Source: UBA5239 sp040394635
GTDB lineage: Bacteria > Verrucomicrobiota > Lentisphaeria > Victivallales > Victivallaceae
Reading direction: 5' to 3'
Assembly (NCBI GenBank): GCA_040394635.1
Contig: JBEBRW010000014.1
Location: 32,813 to 96,812, forward strand
DNA length: 64,000 nt
In this document: positions 1-8,708 of the stretch, one piece after another
Layout: each line of letters opens with the position of its first letter
Position numbering within the stretch: the first letter of the stretch is position 1
Translations under genes and position numbers: made by a program
Notes under the pieces: model-generated
What the model was told of the DNA's origin: nothing
The model's input: the letters and a program-made list of their open reading frames with translations, nothing else
Databases searched by the model: none

Positions 1-1105
1 CGGAGCCCAGGCGAACCTTTTCGCCGAAGGCGCGCGCCATCGTGGCCAGCATGGACTGATGCGCCGGATCGAGGCAGTACAGCACCACTTTCAAGCGGCC
101 GTCGAAGCGGTTCAGGAACGGAATCAGCGGGCGCATCTGGTCCTGCATGGAGTTGCAGATATCGCCGCCGACGTCCGGACCGAGCGATTTGTAGAGCGAA
201 TCGCGCACGTCGCGCACAGCGCCCAGGTGCAGCTGGGTCACCCAGTTTTTCTGCGCGTTGAGTTCGCAGACCTCGCCGAGGAAGCAGCTCATATAAGTAT
301 CTACTTCCGCCGCGGTGAGCCGGTCACCCTTCATGGCTTTCTGGAACACGGCGTTTGCATCGCTCTTGGAGGCGACGCCGGAGACCATCACTTCGAGGCC
401 GTGGTCGGTGGCTACGCAGCCGTTTTCGGCGAAGAAATCATGGGAGAGCGACATGGCCTGCAGCAGGTCGTCGAGGGTCTCGATTTTGAGGTTGAAGCGC
501 TCGGCGACTTTTTCGATATAATCGCGCCAGCCGGGGTTGGCGATTTTCATGGCTTTATCGGGACGCCAGGTCGGGCGCACCAGCATCCGGCCGCTGACGC
601 TGGCCACGGTGCGGTGGTCGTGCAGCGAATCGATCGGATCGTCGGTGGAGCACATGACCTCGACGCCGATTTTTTCGAGCAGCGCGAGCGGCTTGCTTTC
701 GGGCTTGGCGAGGACCGCGTTGGCCTCGGCCCAGATGGCGGCGCCGGTGTCCGGCCCGATCAGCGTCGAAATGCCGAGGTAACGGCTCAGGTCGAGGTGC
801 ACCCACTCATAAACCGGATTGCCGGCGATTTCCGGAAAAACCGAAGCGAGCTTCAGCCATTTTTCTTCATTGGTACGGCTGCCGGTGATGTATTCCTCGG
901 CCACGCCGCGCTTGCGCAGCACTTCCCAGACATAATGGTCGGTGGCGGCAAAAAGCTGCCAGACATCGGCATAATTGTCGTTGACGGCGATTTCCTTGAC
1001 ATTGGCATGGTTGTGCGCGTCGACGATCGGCAGTTTCTTCACGGCGTGATAAAGCTTCAATCCCGCGGCGTTGTCGATCAGATATTTTTCACCCAGAAAA
1101 CTCAT
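1..1105 (-). CDS. uxaC: Uronate isomerase, C-terminus cut by window edge
   Basis: Interconverts glucuronate/fructuronate and galacturonate/tagaturonate at the entry of hexuronate catabolism, in the cytoplasm. The first 368 codons are present, reading leftward off the window. Family landmarks are the N-terminal metal motif DAHNHAN, then NYADVWQLFAATDHYVWEVL, EEYITGS, GNPVYEWVHLDLSRY and CSTDDPID. The amidohydrolase-type His-X-His and this block order are diagnostic of uronate isomerase, and no signal peptide is seen. The start at 1105 is preceded by AGCGAGGA, a reasonable ribosome site. It fits a genome rich in polysaccharide enzymes that would release uronic acids. Confidence 0.95.
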   Translation of the reverse strand, partial: MSFLGEKYLIDNAAGLKLYHAVKKLPIVDAHNHANVKEIAVNDNYADVWQLFAATDHYVWEVLRKRGVAEEYITGSRTNEEKWLKLASVFPEIAGNPVYEWVHLDLSRYLGISTLIGPDTGAAIWAEANAVLAKPESKPLALLEKIGVEVMCSTDDPIDSLHDHRTVASVSGRMLVRPTWRPDKAMKIANPGWRDYIEKVAERFNLKIETLDDLLQAMSLSHDFFAENGCVATDHGLEVMVSGVASKSDANAVFQKAMKGDRLTAAEVDTYMSCFLGEVCELNAQKNWVTQLHLGAVRDVRDSLYKSLGPDVGGDICNSMQDQMRPLIPFLNRFDGRLKVVLYCLDPAHQSMLATMARAFGEKVRLGS

Positions 1106-1281
1106 TTTTTTCCTCGCTTGAAAAAGGTTGATGATTTTTGCAATCAGCATAATATAGTGTGGTTTGACGCGCAAGGAAAGTATTTTTTCGTAAAAAATGT
1201 CCCGAAAGTTGCAAACGGAGGCGTAGCCGGAAATTTTATGGACATTATGGACAAGGATGGACCTTATGGACGAATTTCCAG

Positions 1282-2352
1282 CTACCTTCTCGGCCTGCCC
1301 GGCTTGCCGCCGGGATTCCGGGGACCATTTTCCCGGGATTCGACCGGGCCGCGACCGGACCAGCGATCAGGATTATTGTTCGGCGGTCTGACCTCGCTCC
1401 GGGGTGGCGGTGTGGGGCGTCCGGACGGGCGGCTCGGTGGCCTGACCTCGCTCCGGGGTGGCGGTGTGGGGCGTTCGGACGGGCGACTCGGTGGCCTGAC
1501 TTCGCTCCGGGGTGGCGACACCGGGCGACTTGGCGAGCGCGGCGATGGTGCAGGACGCTTGGGCTCGCGGGGAGAGTCGTTCCTGCGGGGACGGGAATTG
1601 CGCCAGCCGCTGCCAGAGTCATAATACGGTGCAGGTGGCGGGGGCGACACATAATAGTAATAATTGCTGCTTGAGCTCCTATAAGGATAGGTAGGCTCCG
1701 TGGTGATCGTCGTTACCGGAACCACGGAAGTGACCGGCGCAGACGGGACAAGGCGGGTTGGGGCCGGAGGAACCGCTGCAACCGGAACAAAGCCGGTCGG
1801 TATTGAAGTAAATGTCTGTGCCGGAAGCGAATTGATATCCAGCGACAGCCCCAGAATCACGTCGTCGAAAATATTGGTGACTTCCCGGATCGCCTTCTGC
1901 ACATTGATGCTGCTTTCCGGGGGAATTGTGACATTCTCAAATAAGATTCTGGCGATTGTCCGTCCGTATGCATCCTTGTAAACAACCTCGTTGCCCTGAA
2001 ATTCCGCCTCCAGGACAATGCCCCCCTCGGAATTAATATAAGTGATGCTCTTTTCCGTAAGCGTGGCGTACAGGACGAACCGCGCCACGGCGTCTTCGTA
2101 TTTCCCCGCATTGCCGGAAAACACCGCCCGGCCGATGGTCCGGCTATAGCGGTTGCGGTATTCGACACCACCGGCGCTTTCGACGGCGTCGCCAATGGCG
2201 AGCCCAGTTTCATCGACATAGCTGACTTTGTTATCGTTCAGGATGCCGCTGGCGACAACTTTGCCGACCGCGTCGGCGACGGTGAACGTCCAGGCCGCTG
2301 CAAGCTGCCATGCGGTCGTTGCCGTTATCAGGAAAATCAGTATCTTTTTCAT
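1282..2352 (-). CDS. Secreted protein with Pro/Arg-rich repeat tail
   Basis: Function not recognised. Residues 1-20 form a Sec signal peptide (MKKILIFLITATTAWQLAAA). Residues about 21-165 hold a repetitive beta-rich region in which phrases like YRNRYSRTIGRAVFSGN and YKDAYGRTIARILFEN recur, suggesting short structural repeats. A Thr/Pro linker and a tyrosine run (NYYYYV) follow. The last 120 residues are low-complexity Pro/Arg/Ser with about three copies of an 18-residue unit (PPSRPSxRPTPPPRSEVR), strongly basic. The tail could bind an acidic surface polymer or span the wall; this is a guess. A good ribosome site (AGGAGG) supports the start. The gene is monocistronic. Confidence 0.75.
   Translation of the reverse strand: MKKILIFLITATTAWQLAAAWTFTVADAVGKVVASGILNDNKVSYVDETGLAIGDAVESAGGVEYRNRYSRTIGRAVFSGNAGKYEDAVARFVLYATLTEKSITYINSEGGIVLEAEFQGNEVVYKDAYGRTIARILFENVTIPPESSINVQKAIREVTNIFDDVILGLSLDINSLPAQTFTSIPTGFVPVAAVPPAPTRLVPSAPVTSVVPVTTITTEPTYPYRSSSSNYYYYVSPPPPAPYYDSGSGWRNSRPRRNDSPREPKRPAPSPRSPSRPVSPPRSEVRPPSRPSERPTPPPRSEVRPPSRPSGRPTPPPRSEVRPPNNNPDRWSGRGPVESRENGPRNPGGKPGRPRR
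1388..1530 (-). repeat. 54-bp tandem repeat inside the Pro/Arg-rich tail
   Basis: Two nearly identical 54-bp units (1388-1441 and 1442-1495) and a third, diverging unit from 1496 encode the 18-residue PPSRPSxRPTPPPRSEVR repeat. The unit length is a multiple of three, so copy-number change keeps the frame. The first two units differ by only a few bases, suggesting recent duplication. Confidence 0.85.
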
Positions 2353-2606
2353 GGTCGGGCCCTCCTGTTAAAATTGTCGCTTCTGTCATAAATAACGACT
2401 GAGGCAGAGAAATATTGTTAGGAAATGAACAATTTTCCTTGACACGTTCCAAATGAAAATCATGAAAAAAAGCGGATAAATATCGCAGGAGCTATTGAAA
2501 TTATGGAAATCGTAACTATGGTAATATACGGCTCTGAAATACGTAAAATATACGAGTATCAGATGAAAACTGGCCCATAAACCGATAAGTCAGGGATTAT
2601 AGTATC

Positions 2607-3056
2607 ATGGATGAGATTGACCAGAAAATTATCGCCAAACTGATTGCCGACGGACGCGCGGGCAACAACACGATTGCGCGCGAACTCGGCATCTCCGAAG
2701 GTACCGTGCGAAACCGGATCCGCAAACTGATCGATTCCGGTTATTTATGGGTATCCGCGTGGATAAACCCGGAAATGGTTGACGATCATCAACTGTTCAT
2801 GCTGGGGGTGAAAGTTTCCGCCAGCAAGGATATCACCAAGATCGCCAAGGCTATTTCGGCGTTGAAGGAAGTGCAGTCGGTCTGCATCACCACCGGCCGT
2901 TACGACCTGATCGTGGAAGCGTGGCTGCCGGCCAAACACGGGCTGATCCAGTTCATCGACGGCCCCATTCTCAAAATCGACGGCATCGTCACCACCGAGA
3001 GCTTTCTCGCCATAAAGACCTTCAAAAAATGGCTCGACCCGGGCGAACTCAATTAA
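2607..3056 (+). CDS. Lrp/AsnC-family transcriptional regulator
   Basis: A 149-residue Lrp-type regulator. Residues 1-45 form the AsnC winged helix-turn-helix (IDQKIIAKLIADGRAG, then ARELGISEGTVRNRIRKL). The rest is the RAM/ligand domain with the usual VxVSxxKDITKIAKAI and VCITTGRYDLIVEAW pattern. Such proteins sense amino acids or other small molecules as oligomers; the ligand here is unknown. It converges with the FAD oxidoreductase gene. The TAA stop is the first three bases of a dispersed repeat (3054-3191), so the gene's end may have been set by that insertion. Confidence 0.9.
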   Translation: MDEIDQKIIAKLIADGRAGNNTIARELGISEGTVRNRIRKLIDSGYLWVSAWINPEMVDDHQLFMLGVKVSASKDITKIAKAISALKEVQSVCITTGRYDLIVEAWLPAKHGLIQFIDGPILKIDGIVTTESFLAIKTFKKWLDPGELN

Positions 3057-3191
3057 TTACGAATTACGAATTGCGAATTACGAATTAAAAGGAAATAACT
3101 TGCCACCGGGTGCTCACCCGGACGCAGTCCAGCGCGCGGATAGCGCTGGTCGCCTGTAGGGCGAAACAATTGTAAGCCGCAGGCGCTAGGG
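3054..3191 (+). repeat. Dispersed repeat family B, copy 1 (TTACGAATT type)
   Basis: Begins with four tandem TTACGAATT-like units starting at the stop codon of the upstream gene. A GC-rich body follows with phrases GCCACCGGG, CACCCGGACGCAG, GTCGCCTGTAGGGCGAAAC and TAAGCCGCAGGCGCT. The copy at 50988-51123 shares all of these in the same order in opposite orientation. No protein is evident inside. The stretch after it (3192-3278) holds an inverted repeat, TTGAAAAA/TTTTTCAA, and nothing else I recognise. Confidence 0.8.
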
Positions 3192-3278
3192 CAAAAATCG
3201 CCACTCGCCCGAAAGCGAGATTGAAAAAGCGCGATAGCTGATTTTTCAACGTTGAGCGAAAGGGCGGAAACCATCAGT

Positions 3279-4535
3279 TCAAGGGACGATTGCCTGGTAC
3301 TGCTTCAGCAGTTCTTTCAGTTGCTCGAGCGGTACTTTTCTGACACCGCAATTGAGCTGTGCGGCCAATGCCGCCGCCGCGCCCGCCGCTTGACCGGTCG
3401 CCATGCAAGTAGCCTGCACACGCAAGGCCGAGTTCGCCAGGCGGTCGCTGGAGATACAGCGCCCGGCCACCAGCATGTTGTTAATCCCCTGCGGAATCAA
3501 TGCGCCGAGCGGTACCGTGGGGACCACGCCTTCGGCCAGCGGCTCGGGCCTCACGCCGTGCTCCTTGTTGTGCAAATCGATCGGATAAAACGCATAACAA
3601 ATGCTGTCCGCCCAAACCCGGCCGCTCTGATAATCCTCCACCGTGACCACGGTCTCGCCCTGAATCCGTACGGTTTCGCGAATACCGCATTCCGCAGAAT
3701 TCAGCTCCAGTTTCAGATTTTCCAGCCCCGCTTGACGGCGCAGGAAGCGGTATGCACGCAGAGCCGCTTGCCGTCCCTCGATTTCCATGGCGGTGCGTCC
3801 CTCGCTGGTATGGGCGCGATCGCCCCACAAATGGTTGCCGTTATTGCCCAGACTGTGCAATAACTGGGCTGAAAAATCGCCGGCGTTCCAGCTCAAATCG
3901 GTAAACTCGAGTTTGCCCTCCGCCACAGCCTGGCGGGCATTGGCGGCGATTTTTTCGTAGTCAAGGGATTGCAGGTCGTAGCCGGAGAGTTTGAACGAAT
4001 ACGAGCCGGGCTGGCAAACGTCCGATTCCACGATTTTGCCGCCGGCCAGGCTCACCACGTTGGCATCGCCGGTACAATCGACAATCACTTTGGCGCGGAT
4101 CTCCTTCAAGCCCTCCTTGGTGCACAAGGTAAGCTTTTCACCGTCAATGGCGGCGGCCATGGCGTGATAAAGAACCTCGACTCCGGCGTCAAGCATTTTA
4201 GCGTCGCAAAGCGCGGCGTAGACCAATGCATTGAGCCGGATCTGATAGAGCGCGTGATTTTTCATCCCATCCTGCGTGTTGAAATCCGGCATGCTCAGGC
4301 CACACTCCTTCACCGTGTCTATCACCAGTTCCCAGCCGATGCCGCCGATCACCTGTTTGTGCCAGGCATAAAACAACCCCGGCTTGGCAATGGCGCTCAG
4401 GGTCATAGTACCGCCGGGCATCCCGGATTTCTCCACCAGCAAGGTTTTGGCCCCTGCCCGGCCGCTCTGGATGGCGGCCACGACCCCGGCGGTCCCGCCG
4501 CCGATTACAACCACATCATATATATCATTCATCAT
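3279..4535 (-). CDS. FAD-dependent oxidoreductase
   Basis: A 418-residue flavoprotein of the FAD_oxidored type (pfam12831-like). The N-terminal dinucleotide-binding fold reads DVVVIGGGTAGVVAAIQSGR with the acidic end LLVEKSG. A second FAD contact region is DCTGDANVVSLAGG, and the C-terminal FAD motif is NNMLVAGRCISSDRLANSALR. The substrate is unknown; relatives often sit in carbohydrate gene clusters. No signal peptide. Start is either 4535 or the next ATG at 4532; AAGGAAC lies just upstream. It converges on the Lrp-type gene and is otherwise isolated. Confidence 0.88.
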   Translation of the reverse strand: MMNDIYDVVVIGGGTAGVVAAIQSGRAGAKTLLVEKSGMPGGTMTLSAIAKPGLFYAWHKQVIGGIGWELVIDTVKECGLSMPDFNTQDGMKNHALYQIRLNALVYAALCDAKMLDAGVEVLYHAMAAAIDGEKLTLCTKEGLKEIRAKVIVDCTGDANVVSLAGGKIVESDVCQPGSYSFKLSGYDLQSLDYEKIAANARQAVAEGKLEFTDLSWNAGDFSAQLLHSLGNNGNHLWGDRAHTSEGRTAMEIEGRQAALRAYRFLRRQAGLENLKLELNSAECGIRETVRIQGETVVTVEDYQSGRVWADSICYAFYPIDLHNKEHGVRPEPLAEGVVPTVPLGALIPQGINNMLVAGRCISSDRLANSALRVQATCMATGQAAGAAAALAAQLNCGVRKVPLEQLKELLKQYQAIVP

Positions 4536-4651
4536 TGTTCCTTGGTTTATAGTTTAAAATAGCACAAATCTAACCAAATCCAAACAATAAGCGTGTTGCA
4601 ATCCTGATCATTTGGCGGCATATTATGTAAAGTCTAAAATGAAGGACGTCT

Positions 4652-5344
4652 ATGAACAACACGAAAGTACTGATTATCGAAGACGACGAGGACATTCAGA
4701 GCGTCCTCCAGTACAACCTGAAAAAGGCGGGCATCGGCGCTATTCTCTCCGCCGAAGACGGCAAAACCGGGCTCGATATCGCCCGCAACGAACGCCCCGA
4801 CATCATCCTGCTCGACCTGATGCTCCCCGAAATGGACGGCATCACCGTCTGCAAAAACCTGAAGGCCAAAGAAGAAACTGCTCCCATCCCGATCATTATG
4901 CTCACCGCCAAAAGCACCGACAACGACATCGTGGCCGGGCTCGAAGCCGGAGCCGATGACTATGTGACCAAACCGTTCAATTTCCAGGTGCTGCTGGCGC
5001 GCATTAAATCCGCGCTGCGCCGTTTGGAGCTCTCCGGCAAGCCGTCCGGGTCGGTGATCAAGCGCGGCCCGATCGTCATCGACGTCGAACGCCGCGAAGT
5101 CAGCATCGACGGGGAACCGGTGGTCATGACGTACAGTGAATTCGAAGTGCTGCATCTCTTCGCCCGCAGTCCGGGCCGGATTTATTCGCGCAGCCAGATC
5201 GTCAACCGGGTCAAAGGCGACGATTATCCGGTCACCGAGCGCGCCATCGACGTGCAGATCGTGGGATTGCGCAAAAAGCTCGGTCCGTACAGCGACCTGA
5301 TCGAAACCGTACGCGGGGTCGGTTACCGCTTCGCAGAGAAATAA
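4652..5344 (+). CDS. OmpR/PhoB-family response regulator (orphan)
   Basis: A 230-residue two-component regulator. The receiver domain (about 4-120) has the acidic pocket E10/D11/D12, phospho-acceptor D55 (LLDLMLPEMDG), T85 and K107 (VTKPF). The C-terminal winged helix (about 135-230) ends in the OmpR-type RAIDVQIVGLRKKLG and ETVRGVGYRF. It resembles PhoB in overall pattern. No histidine kinase is adjacent, so its partner must be elsewhere. The last 22 bp overlap the end of the convergent hydrolase gene. Confidence 0.93.
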   Translation: MNNTKVLIIEDDEDIQSVLQYNLKKAGIGAILSAEDGKTGLDIARNERPDIILLDLMLPEMDGITVCKNLKAKEETAPIPIIMLTAKSTDNDIVAGLEAGADDYVTKPFNFQVLLARIKSALRRLELSGKPSGSVIKRGPIVIDVERREVSIDGEPVVMTYSEFEVLHLFARSPGRIYSRSQIVNRVKGDDYPVTERAIDVQIVGLRKKLGPYSDLIETVRGVGYRFAEK

Positions 5345-6117
5345 GCGCCGAGGGTTTGCCAGTAGTTTTCGCCGGCCACCAGATGAATGTTGTTGTGTCC
5401 GGCGCCTTTCACCAGATAAAACTGCTTGGGCTCGTTGGCTTTTTCGAAAAGTTCCTGTCCGTGCGAATGCGGAATCACCGAATCGCGGTCGCCGTGGAAA
5501 ATCAGCACCGGCATTTTGATGTTGCCGATCCGGTCAAGGTTGCGAAACCGGTTGCCGGGCAGCCACCCCATTTTCACTACCGCGAACGCGCTGGTAAACG
5601 GCGCTTCCAGCACCAGCCCTGCCGCCGGGTATTTCTCCGCCAGATAGCATGACGGACCACTGCCGACCGACGTTCCGTAAATCACGATCCGCCCCGGCGC
5701 GATCCCGGCTTCCTCCGTCAGGTAACGGTAAACCCGCTCGATATCGCGGTAGGCGTTTTGCTCCGAAGGTTTGCCGTCACTCGCTCCGTACCCCTCGTAG
5801 TCATACGCGGCAATGCCGTAACCGCGGGCGCGGTATTCCTGCAGGTAATATTCCATGTAAGAGAGATCCTCGGCATTGCCGTGGCTGTACAGAATGACGA
5901 ACGCATCCTCGGACTGCGGCCGCAAATAACGCAGCGAAATATTCACTCCCTCCTCTACATCCAGGTAAATCAGCGGTACAAAGGACTGCTGTCCCTTCGG
6001 CGGCTGGAAAATAATCTTGTCCGCCGCGCAGCCGACCAGGAAAAACAACAGCGCCGGAACAGCGATTACTGTCCCGAGCGCCGATTTCAATAACTTTTTC
6101 TTGCGTTTTTCGTCCAT
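5323..6117 (-). CDS. Alpha/beta-hydrolase lipoprotein
   Basis: A 264-residue serine hydrolase with an N-terminal lipoprotein signal: a hydrophobic segment to residue 29 and lipobox LVGC with C30 as the lipidated cysteine. The catalytic triad is readable as S150 (YGTSVGSG), D212 (HGDRDSVIP) and H241 (KGAGHNN); HGNAED supplies the oxyanion region. It belongs to the BEM46/FrsA-like esterase group. Its ATG directly follows the TAG of the fucosidase gene, so the two are co-transcribed; it may deacylate fucosylated substrates, which is inference. Confidence 0.88.
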   Translation of the reverse strand: MDEKRKKKLLKSALGTVIAVPALLFFLVGCAADKIIFQPPKGQQSFVPLIYLDVEEGVNISLRYLRPQSEDAFVILYSHGNAEDLSYMEYYLQEYRARGYGIAAYDYEGYGASDGKPSEQNAYRDIERVYRYLTEEAGIAPGRIVIYGTSVGSGPSCYLAEKYPAAGLVLEAPFTSAFAVVKMGWLPGNRFRNLDRIGNIKMPVLIFHGDRDSVIPHSHGQELFEKANEPKQFYLVKGAGHNNIHLVAGENYWQTLGAYFSAKR

Positions 6118-7398
6118 CTACTTCAAAAATATTTCGATCACCGGGATCTCCGTATCCGGCTTCACCGGCGGGAGGTCCAGCGAAATCGCATTTGTCGGTG
6201 CGTTTTCGTTCATATGGACCGCCTTCGATGAATCGCGGAAAAAGATCTCGCTGCCGTCGGTGAGCAGCTGGACGTATTCCACCTTGCCCGCCAGATCCGG
6301 CAGATGGATAAATTTAAACGGCCAAACCAATAAATGCAAATACAAACGGTTCGTTTTCGGATTATAAGTGTAACGGCAGTTCTCCGGCTCGGCAATGCCC
6401 TCCGGCGCCAGCGTGCAGCCGTAGATCGAGCGCGAGTGATACTTCATCCACTCTGCATAGCCCTGCAGCGCATTCACCGCGCGCCTGTCCAGGTAGCCGC
6501 GGGAAGTCGGCCCCACGTTCATCAGCAGATTGCCGCCGCGGCTGACGTGCTGAATCAGCATTTCGATCAGCATTTTGTTGGATTTCCAGCTGGTCTCGTC
6601 GCGGTGATACCCCCAGGACCCGGAAAATGTCTGGCAGCCTTCCCACGGCACCAGCTCGCCTTTTTCATCGCGGATGCCGTTGGTCGGCACATACTGCTCG
6701 GGCGAACGGAAGTCGCCGGATTCCGGCAGGTCGAGCCGGTCGTCGACCAGGATTTTCGGCTGCAGCTTGCGCACCAGTTTGATCATCTTTTCCGATTCCC
6801 AATCCTTGCAGCCCTTGCCGCGTTTGCATTGCGGATACGAGAAATCGAACCAGATGACGTCGATCTGGCCGTATTCGGTCAGGAGCTCAGTAACCTGGTC
6901 GCGCATATATTTGGCGTACTTTTTCACGTCGCGCTTTTTGTTTTTCTCGTTTTCTTCCTCCACCTCGCGCAGCGGATGAATGTCATCCACCGGAAATTCC
7001 GGGTGGTGCCAGTCGATCAGCGAATAATACAGCCCGGTACGAATCCCCTCGGCCCGGAACGCCTCCAGCAACTCGCGCAGCAAATCCTTGCCGCAGGGCG
7101 TGTTGGTGACTTTGTAATCGGTGTATTTGCTGTCCCACATGCAGAAGCCTTCGTGGTGCTTGGCGGTGAAAACGACATATTTCATGCCGGCCGCCTTCGC
7201 CTCCCTGGCCCACTCCGCCGGATTGTACATATCGGGGTCGAAGTGGTCGAAATATTTCTGATAATCCTCATTGCTGATTTTTTCATAATTGCGGATCCAC
7301 TCGTGCCGGGCCGGCATCGAATACAATCCCCAATGAATGAACATCCCGAAACGGGCCTCCCGCCACCACGAATAATCTCCATGACCATACTTAGACAT
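6118..7398 (-). CDS. Alpha-L-fucosidase, GH29
   Basis: Releases L-fucose from fucosylated glycans. GH29 landmarks: WWREARFGMFIHWGLYS, KYVVFTAKHHEGFCMWDS, TGLYYSLIDWHHP and YGQIDVIWFDFSYP. The aspartate of WFD (about D185 from the chosen start) is the family nucleophile. No signal peptide, so it probably acts inside the cell on imported oligosaccharides. The start at 7398 is chosen because GGAGG lies 7 bases upstream; a longer reading to 7449 adds 17 residues without a ribosome site. It is the first gene of a pair with the lipoprotein hydrolase. Confidence 0.93.
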   Translation of the reverse strand: MSKYGHGDYSWWREARFGMFIHWGLYSMPARHEWIRNYEKISNEDYQKYFDHFDPDMYNPAEWAREAKAAGMKYVVFTAKHHEGFCMWDSKYTDYKVTNTPCGKDLLRELLEAFRAEGIRTGLYYSLIDWHHPEFPVDDIHPLREVEEENEKNKKRDVKKYAKYMRDQVTELLTEYGQIDVIWFDFSYPQCKRGKGCKDWESEKMIKLVRKLQPKILVDDRLDLPESGDFRSPEQYVPTNGIRDEKGELVPWEGCQTFSGSWGYHRDETSWKSNKMLIEMLIQHVSRGGNLLMNVGPTSRGYLDRRAVNALQGYAEWMKYHSRSIYGCTLAPEGIAEPENCRYTYNPKTNRLYLHLLVWPFKFIHLPDLAGKVEYVQLLTDGSEIFFRDSSKAVHMNENAPTNAISLDLPPVKPDTEIPVIEIFLK

Positions 7399-7563
7399 AA
7401 TGCAGCCTCCATGTAATTGCGCATTGTGTATAATATAATGATTTCCCATTTTTTTGAAATGGACAATCAGGAAATTCTTGTGTACAAAACAAACAATACC
7501 GCAATTGAACGCGTCGCCTCCGGCAGATGAAACCGAATCTAATACAATCCTAACGCTTTCACC

Positions 7564-7602
7564 GGAATTCCTGTTTGTAGCGGCAGAATTCCGTAGTATA
7601 AT
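7564..7602 (+). promoter_or_regulatory. Candidate promoter with inverted repeat
   Basis: A TATAAT -10 box at 7597-7602 precedes the CBM48 gene; the -35 region (around TTGTAG, 7575-7580) is weak. An inverted repeat GGAATTC/GAATTCC (7564-7570 and 7586-7592) brackets the -35 region and could be a regulator site. This is inferred from sequence only. Confidence 0.45.
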
Positions 7603-7628
7603 ATGATCAGAACGAAGGAGAGGTTATT

Positions 7629-7952
7629 ATGAATGAAATGAGGCTTATGCCGAACCCAAATGCAATCGTTTTCGAGGAGAACACGCAAGTCAAAAAGCGG
7701 CACACGTTCGTCCTGCCGGCAAGACCCGGCAGTATCGTTTCGGTGGCGGGATGTTTCAATGACTGGAACCCCAACAGCCATATCCTGAAAGACCGAAATG
7801 GCAACGGCGAGTACCGGTGCACCGTTTTGCTGCCGCCCGGAATCTACCGTTACAAATTCCGGGTCAATAATTCCTGGCGCATCGATCCGGCCAACCAGTA
7901 CGCCGCGCCTGATTTCGACGGTACCTTGAGCAGTGTCGTGGAAATCGGCTGA
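7629..7952 (+). CDS. Stand-alone CBM48/AMPK-type glycogen-binding protein
   Basis: A 107-residue protein made of a single early-set carbohydrate-binding domain: VSVAGCFNDWNPNSHILKD, then YRCTVLLPPGIYRYKFRVNN and WRIDPANQY. These are the typical W/K glycogen-contact elements of CBM48. No catalytic domain is attached and there is no signal peptide. It may target other proteins to glycogen or act as a glycogen-surface protein. AAGGAGAGG lies at a good distance upstream of the ATG. Confidence 0.85.
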   Translation: MNEMRLMPNPNAIVFEENTQVKKRHTFVLPARPGSIVSVAGCFNDWNPNSHILKDRNGNGEYRCTVLLPPGIYRYKFRVNNSWRIDPANQYAAPDFDGTLSSVVEIG

Positions 7953-7985
7953 CCGTCATCAAACGATTCGACATTGGAGGGAAAA

Positions 7986-8624
7986 ATGAGAATTGCAGTT
8001 TTATACATCGCAATTGCGATACTGGCCTGCGGATGCCGTTCCGCCACCACTCCGGCGGAAGAAAAACAATATCTCGATGCATCTGGAATATTTCCACTGC
8101 ATGTTCTGATCGATTCGAAAAAAGCTCCGCGCGGCGTAATCTACAAAGGATTCAAAATCGACCCGATGCCCGGCTCCCGATGGAGTGTCCGCTCCCCGCA
8201 GGATAACCGACGCGCACTGTGGGGAATTGAGGACAAAAACAATCGCCTTCACAGCATTATCGGCATGGTCAGCTTATCCGATCCGCTTCCGGAAATGCGC
8301 ACGCTCCGGGAGTATCAAACAGTCCTGGAAAAACGGTTCCACGACGAGAACGGCGGGGGCCGTATGAAAGAGATTCATTTCAACAGCTGGATCGCGGAAC
8401 GGAACGGCGAGAATGTTGTCGAATTCGAGGGGGATTCCATTGATACCGGCAGCAATCAATCCGGCGGTGCTTCGTTGAAACTTTTCATTCGCGGATTCAG
8501 TACGATCACCGAAAGCGGCCGCATTCTTTATGCGGCGGCCAGCGAGCGGACGCCCGACCTGGAAACAACTCCGGATACCCAAAGTGCCAACGTATTTCTG
8601 GATGCGGTCCATTGGGAGAAATAA
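7986..8624 (+). CDS. Small putative lipoprotein, unknown function
   Basis: A 212-residue protein with an N-terminal lipoprotein-type signal (hydrophobic to about residue 14, then ACGC). The rest, with phrases GFKIDPMPGSRWSVRSPQ and LKLFIRGFSTITESGRILYAAAS, resembles no family I can name. The ATG at 7986 is preferred over a TTG at 7974 because GGAGG (7976-7980) sits just upstream of it. It is probably co-transcribed with the CBM48 gene 33 bp earlier. Confidence 0.7.
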   Translation: MRIAVLYIAIAILACGCRSATTPAEEKQYLDASGIFPLHVLIDSKKAPRGVIYKGFKIDPMPGSRWSVRSPQDNRRALWGIEDKNNRLHSIIGMVSLSDPLPEMRTLREYQTVLEKRFHDENGGGRMKEIHFNSWIAERNGENVVEFEGDSIDTGSNQSGGASLKLFIRGFSTITESGRILYAAASERTPDLETTPDTQSANVFLDAVHWEK

Positions 8625-8708
8625 TGCGGGATTTTGCATTCAAAATTTGATTTTCCGGAAAAAGCGGTTACACTCTCTGAGTGACATTTTACTCGGAGAC
8701 CACTGGTA

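Noticed and set aside
59..1624. 521-codon open frame on the plus strand
   Set aside because: Antisense to uronate isomerase and the Pro/Arg-rich gene, both of which have clear homology or a signal peptide. Its translation is His/Gly/Val-rich shadow sequence.
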